A DNA stretch of 34,163 nucleotides, taken from the NCBI GenBank assembly GCA_964564675.1, contig CAZMBI010000019.1, positions 1 to 34,163 of the forward strand. Reading direction: 5' to 3'. Position 1 is the stretch's first letter, and each line of letters starts with the position of its first letter. Under the pieces are notes generated by a model. It did no database searches and was not told the origin of the DNA. It saw only the letters and a program-made list of their open reading frames with translations. The translations under genes were made by a program, and so were the position numbers. The DNA is from CAZMBI01 sp964564675. Its GTDB lineage: Bacteria > Pseudomonadota > Alphaproteobacteria > Rickettsiales > UBA3002. Positions 31,325 to 34,163 of the stretch are shown piece after piece.

Positions 31325-33845
31325 CCAGATAGGCATCGCCTGGCGGATGGCCTGGCGCGAACTGCGCCACGGCTGGCGGCATTTTTCGGTATTTATCGCC
31401 TGTTTAATGCTCGGGGTGACCGTTATTGGCAGCGTCAACGGCTTTGGCGCCATTGTCGAGCATGCGCTGAACGACAAAGCCAGCAGTCTACTGGGCGGTG
31501 ATGTCAATATCGAGCTGCGCGGCGTCGAAGCCTCTGCCGAGCAACGCGCCTTCCTCTCAGAATACGGGCAGCTGTCGCATATCGCCACCCTGCGCACCAT
31601 GCTCTATCGGGGCGATGACAGCGTGCTGGTCGAAGTCAAGGCGGTCGATGAGGCCTATCCGCTGATCGGTTCGCTGCAACTGCATGAGCCGATCAGCCGG
31701 GAAGACGCGCTGGCCGATGGCGGCATCATCGTCGATCCGATTTTACTGTCGCAACTGGATGCGCGTCTGGGCGAGCGTGTCACGATCGGCAACGCCACCT
31801 ATACCATCCGCGCCACGTTAAAGCGCGAGCCGGACCGCACGGTGCAGGTCGTCAGTTTCGGCCCGCGCGTGATGATGCATTACGAGGCGCTGCAGGACTC
31901 CGGACTGATCCAACCGTTCAGCCTGATCGAACATCAATACCGTATCCTCGCCGACCAGCCGCCTGCCGAGGAAAAGCGGTTCAAAACAACGCTCGAAGAG
32001 GCGTTACAGGCTCGCTTTCCCGATCAGTCCTGGGATGTCGACACCCGTCAGGACAGCAACCGCCTGGTGCAGCGTTTCAGCAATCAACTCCTGTCGTTTT
32101 TAACACTGTCCGGTCTGGCCACGTTTCTGATTGCCGGCATCGGTATTGGCAGTAGCGCCCGCGCCTATCTGGAGAAAAAACTGCCGACCATGGCCATGTT
32201 TAAGGTGCTGGGCGCGTCGCGGCGGACCGTGCTGATGACGTACCTGCTATTGATCGGACTGCTGTGCGCCGCCGGCGGCCTGGCGGGCGTGGCCCTTGCC
32301 GCGGCGATCACGCAGCTGGCTGTGCCTCTGCTGGCGCCGGTTTTGCCGGTGCTGCAAACTGGTGCCGAATTTCATTTCCTGCCGATTCTGCTCGCCCTGT
32401 GGTATGGATTGCTGATCGCCTATTTATTCTCCCTGCCGGCCCTGTTAAACGCCATGGATGTGCGACCTTCCCTGCTGTTTCGCTCCAAATCCGGGATGTT
32501 ATCGCTGCATCTGCGCGCGCTTGACAGGGCGGTGCTGGCCGGCCTGGCCGGCCTGTTGGTGGGTACGCTGCTTATGACCGCACGCGATACCGGCTTCATG
32601 CTGGGTGCGATTATCGTCTTGCTGCTCGCCTTTGCCGCCTTCGGCGGTTGCACCTGGCTGGTGCGCCGGGTCACCCGCCGCCTGAAGGCGCACACCCCCT
32701 GGCTGAAGCTGGCGCTGAGCAATCTGCACCGTCCCGGATCGACGACCGGCACGGTGATTTTCGCCATCGGGATCAGCCTGACCGTCCTCATTGCGCTGAC
32801 CTTAACGGAAGCCAATCTGCAGGCGCGCATCAAGCGCATTGTAGAGGAAGAGGCGCCCTCGTTGTTTCTGGTGGATATACAGCCTCACCAGCGAGCGGGG
32901 CTGACCGATCTGTTAGCAGAATACGCGCCCGCAGAGCAGATTAATCTGCGCCCCATGCTGCGCGGACGCATCACCCATCTCAACGGCACGCCGGCGCAGG
33001 AAGCGCCAGTGAAAGACGATATTCGCTGGGCGCTGCGCGGCGATCGCGGGGTGAGCACCAGCCCGGTGCCGCCGGATAATACCGAACTGGCGGCCGGACA
33101 ATGGTGGGACGCCGACTATGACGGCCCGCCGCTGGTCTCAGTGGATGCCCGTTTTATGGACGGGTTTCACCTTGAGCTGGGCGATACCCTCACCGTTAAT
33201 ATTCTTGGCGAGTCGATCACGGCCGAAGTCGCCAGCGCCCGCACGATCGATTACACCACTTTCCAGATCAATTTCTCGCTGATGCTGTCGCCGGGCGCGT
33301 TGGAAGGCTTTCCCCGCACCTTTCTGGGCACCATCCGGCTTGATGACGCCAGCGGGAAGGAAGGCGCGCTCGTGCGCCAGATCAGTCAGCGCTTTCCCGG
33401 CGTCACCATCGTGCGCACAAACGAAGTGCTTTCCATCGTGCGGGATGCCATCGGCACCATCGCCACCGCCCTGCGGGTGACGGTTGTTATCAGCCTGCTG
33501 GCCGGGTTGCTGGTACTGATCAGCGCGCTCAGCGCCACGCTTGAACAGCGGCTGTATGATACCGCCGTGCTTAAGGTGCTGGGCGCGCGCCGACGCGACA
33601 TCCTCAAATCCTGCACCGCCGAGTGGATGATGCTGGCCGGGCTGACCGCCGTGCTGGCCGCGGGCATCGGCCTGTTCGGCGCCTGGCTGATTGCGCTGCG
33701 ATTCCGCGCCGATACGTTTTATCTCATGCCCGGGGTGATACTTGCCACGATCGCCCTGTGCACCGCCCTGGTCTGGATAACCGGCTATGTCGGCAATCGC
33801 CGCCTGTTCCGCCTGCGCCCGGCCAGCCTGCTGCGCAATGAATGA
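31305..33845 (+). CDS. ybbP: FtsX-type ABC transporter permease, YbbP family
   Basis: An 846-residue inner-membrane protein with the long YbbP layout: an N-terminal helix (FSVFIACLMLGVTVIGSVN), a periplasmic domain (about 45-255), a first FtsX core of three helices (starting FLTLSGLATFLIAGIGIG), then two central helices and a further domain start near 485 (STTGTVIFAIGISLTVLIAL). A second periplasmic domain and a C-terminal FtsX core follow (VVISLLAGLLVLISALSATL, then VLKVLGARRRDILKS). It pairs with the adjacent ATPase, whose gene it overlaps by 20 bases. It is slightly longer than the roughly 800-residue E. coli YbbP. The pair likely moves or extracts envelope lipids or lipid-like compounds; no direct evidence for substrate is visible. 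Confidence 0.92.
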   Translation: MARSSNNQIGIAWRMAWRELRHGWRHFSVFIACLMLGVTVIGSVNGFGAIVEHALNDKASSLLGGDVNIELRGVEASAEQRAFLSEYGQLSHIATLRTMLYRGDDSVLVEVKAVDEAYPLIGSLQLHEPISREDALADGGIIVDPILLSQLDARLGERVTIGNATYTIRATLKREPDRTVQVVSFGPRVMMHYEALQDSGLIQPFSLIEHQYRILADQPPAEEKRFKTTLEEALQARFPDQSWDVDTRQDSNRLVQRFSNQLLSFLTLSGLATFLIAGIGIGSSARAYLEKKLPTMAMFKVLGASRRTVLMTYLLLIGLLCAAGGLAGVALAAAITQLAVPLLAPVLPVLQTGAEFHFLPILLALWYGLLIAYLFSLPALLNAMDVRPSLLFRSKSGMLSLHLRALDRAVLAGLAGLLVGTLLMTARDTGFMLGAIIVLLLAFAAFGGCTWLVRRVTRRLKAHTPWLKLALSNLHRPGSTTGTVIFAIGISLTVLIALTLTEANLQARIKRIVEEEAPSLFLVDIQPHQRAGLTDLLAEYAPAEQINLRPMLRGRITHLNGTPAQEAPVKDDIRWALRGDRGVSTSPVPPDNTELAAGQWWDADYDGPPLVSVDARFMDGFHLELGDTLTVNILGESITAEVASARTIDYTTFQINFSLMLSPGALEGFPRTFLGTIRLDDASGKEGALVRQISQRFPGVTIVRTNEVLSIVRDAIGTIATALRVTVVISLLAGLLVLISALSATLEQRLYDTAVLKVLGARRRDILKSCTAEWMMLAGLTAVLAAGIGLFGAWLIALRFRADTFYLMPGVILATIALCTALVWITGYVGNRRLFRLRPASLLRNE

Positions 33846-33906
33846 GCCTGCGGGATGCGCGTTTCAAGACGTGGAGATTTCAATCAATTCCTGGATGAAA
33901 CGCTCA

Positions 33907-34011
33907 ATTATTGTCGATTAACCTTGTTAATCGACAATGAAGCCCGCCGTGAGACGGGATTCCGCCGCGTAGCGCGCGTCTTTATGCGGAGCATAAAGTC
34001 AGTTAGCTATA
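33907..34011 (-). repeat. 105-bp hairpin-rich dispersed repeat, copy B
   Basis: Reverse-complement copy of 24456-24560. Internal stems are better kept here: GTCGATTAAC pairs with GTTAATCGAC around CTT (33914-33936), CCCGCC with GACGGG, and CTTTATGC with GCATAAAG around GGA. It lies 62 bases downstream of the permease stop and may also end its transcript. The two copies face each other across about 9.3 kb. Confidence 0.8.
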
Positions 34012-34035
34012 AATGATCGCATTGCTTTTTACCGC

Positions 34036-34163
34036 TCAGGCGAATGGCGATGGTGATATCTCCATGCCCGGTTCAATAAACGAAGCGTGGTATTCAAAGT
34101 AAATTATTTGAACTTCCCGTTCGATAGATTCGAAGATGTGGCAAACAGAGAAGAATGGCTGGG
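34036..34163 (-). CDS. Possible 3' end of a gene running off the right edge
   Basis: One minus-strand frame is open from the window edge to a TGA at 34036-34038 and reads about 41 residues (for example FESIEREVQIIYFEYHASFI). It has no recognisable domain, and a chance open frame of this length is common. Listed only because the remaining edge sequence holds nothing else. Confidence 0.22.
   Translation of the reverse strand, partial: QPFFSVCHIFESIEREVQIIYFEYHASFIEPGMEISPSPFA

Noticed and set aside
34013..34102. A 29-codon plus-strand frame just beyond repeat copy B
   Set aside because: Too short, no ribosome site, no recognisable content.

Overview
The window reads as the chromosome of a Gram-negative proteobacterium. 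It encodes an outer-membrane lipid A deacylase of the LpxR family, a lipoprotein, periplasmic proteins and an RTX protein. An alphaproteobacterium or a phototroph-related gammaproteobacterium would fit; I cannot settle which. Most of the window is GC-rich and tightly packed. About 17.4-24.5 kb is clearly lower in GC: bases 18001-18060 hold 25 G/C of 60, against 39 of 60 at 10021-10080.

Layout. (1) 88-3277, plus strand: an overlapping operon of enoyl-ACP reductase FabI, a MaoC-phosphate acetyltransferase fusion and acetate kinase, followed by a small lipoprotein. (2) 3702-17069: a surface-glycan region. It has a TPR-methyltransferase, an RTX protein on the minus strand, then six overlapping or abutting plus-strand genes (a putative degenerate glycosyltransferase, two GT4 paralogues, a large GT2, a GT61 and a hexapeptide acyltransferase). 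UDP-glucose dehydrogenase converges on them. (3) 17128-24600: a photoreceptor island on the minus strand. (4) 24602-27980, minus strand: a decayed sodium/solute symporter gene and a YfdX-Hsp20-periplasmic protein stress group. (5) 28467-33845: lipid A deacylase, a katG remnant, then the TesA / YbbA-YbbP set. Two inverted copies of a 105-bp hairpin-rich repeat lie at 24456-24560 and 33907-34011.

The most notable content is the photoreceptor island. In transcription order it encodes an unknown 203-residue protein, a p-coumarate ligase-like adenylating enzyme, an unknown 141-residue protein, photoactive yellow protein (PYP), a 65-residue coiled-coil protein, a tyrosine ammonia-lyase and a chemotaxis-type transducer. 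The chromophore route looks complete: the lyase makes p-coumarate from tyrosine, the ligase activates it, and PYP carries the cysteine that takes it. A transducer at the end of the same gene string suggests a light-taxis pathway encoded in one place. The two unknown proteins look like paralogues of each other and flank the ligase. The ligase seems to have an N-terminal carrier-protein-like module. An intra-operon hairpin separates PYP and the coiled-coil gene from the lyase and transducer. These last features are the best candidates for undescribed biology here.

The window also holds three decayed genes: a katG remnant with a nonsense codon and a large internal in-frame deletion, an N-terminally lost and frameshifted symporter, and half of a receiver domain beside GC-rich repeats. 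All statements rest on reading the sequence; no database search was run.
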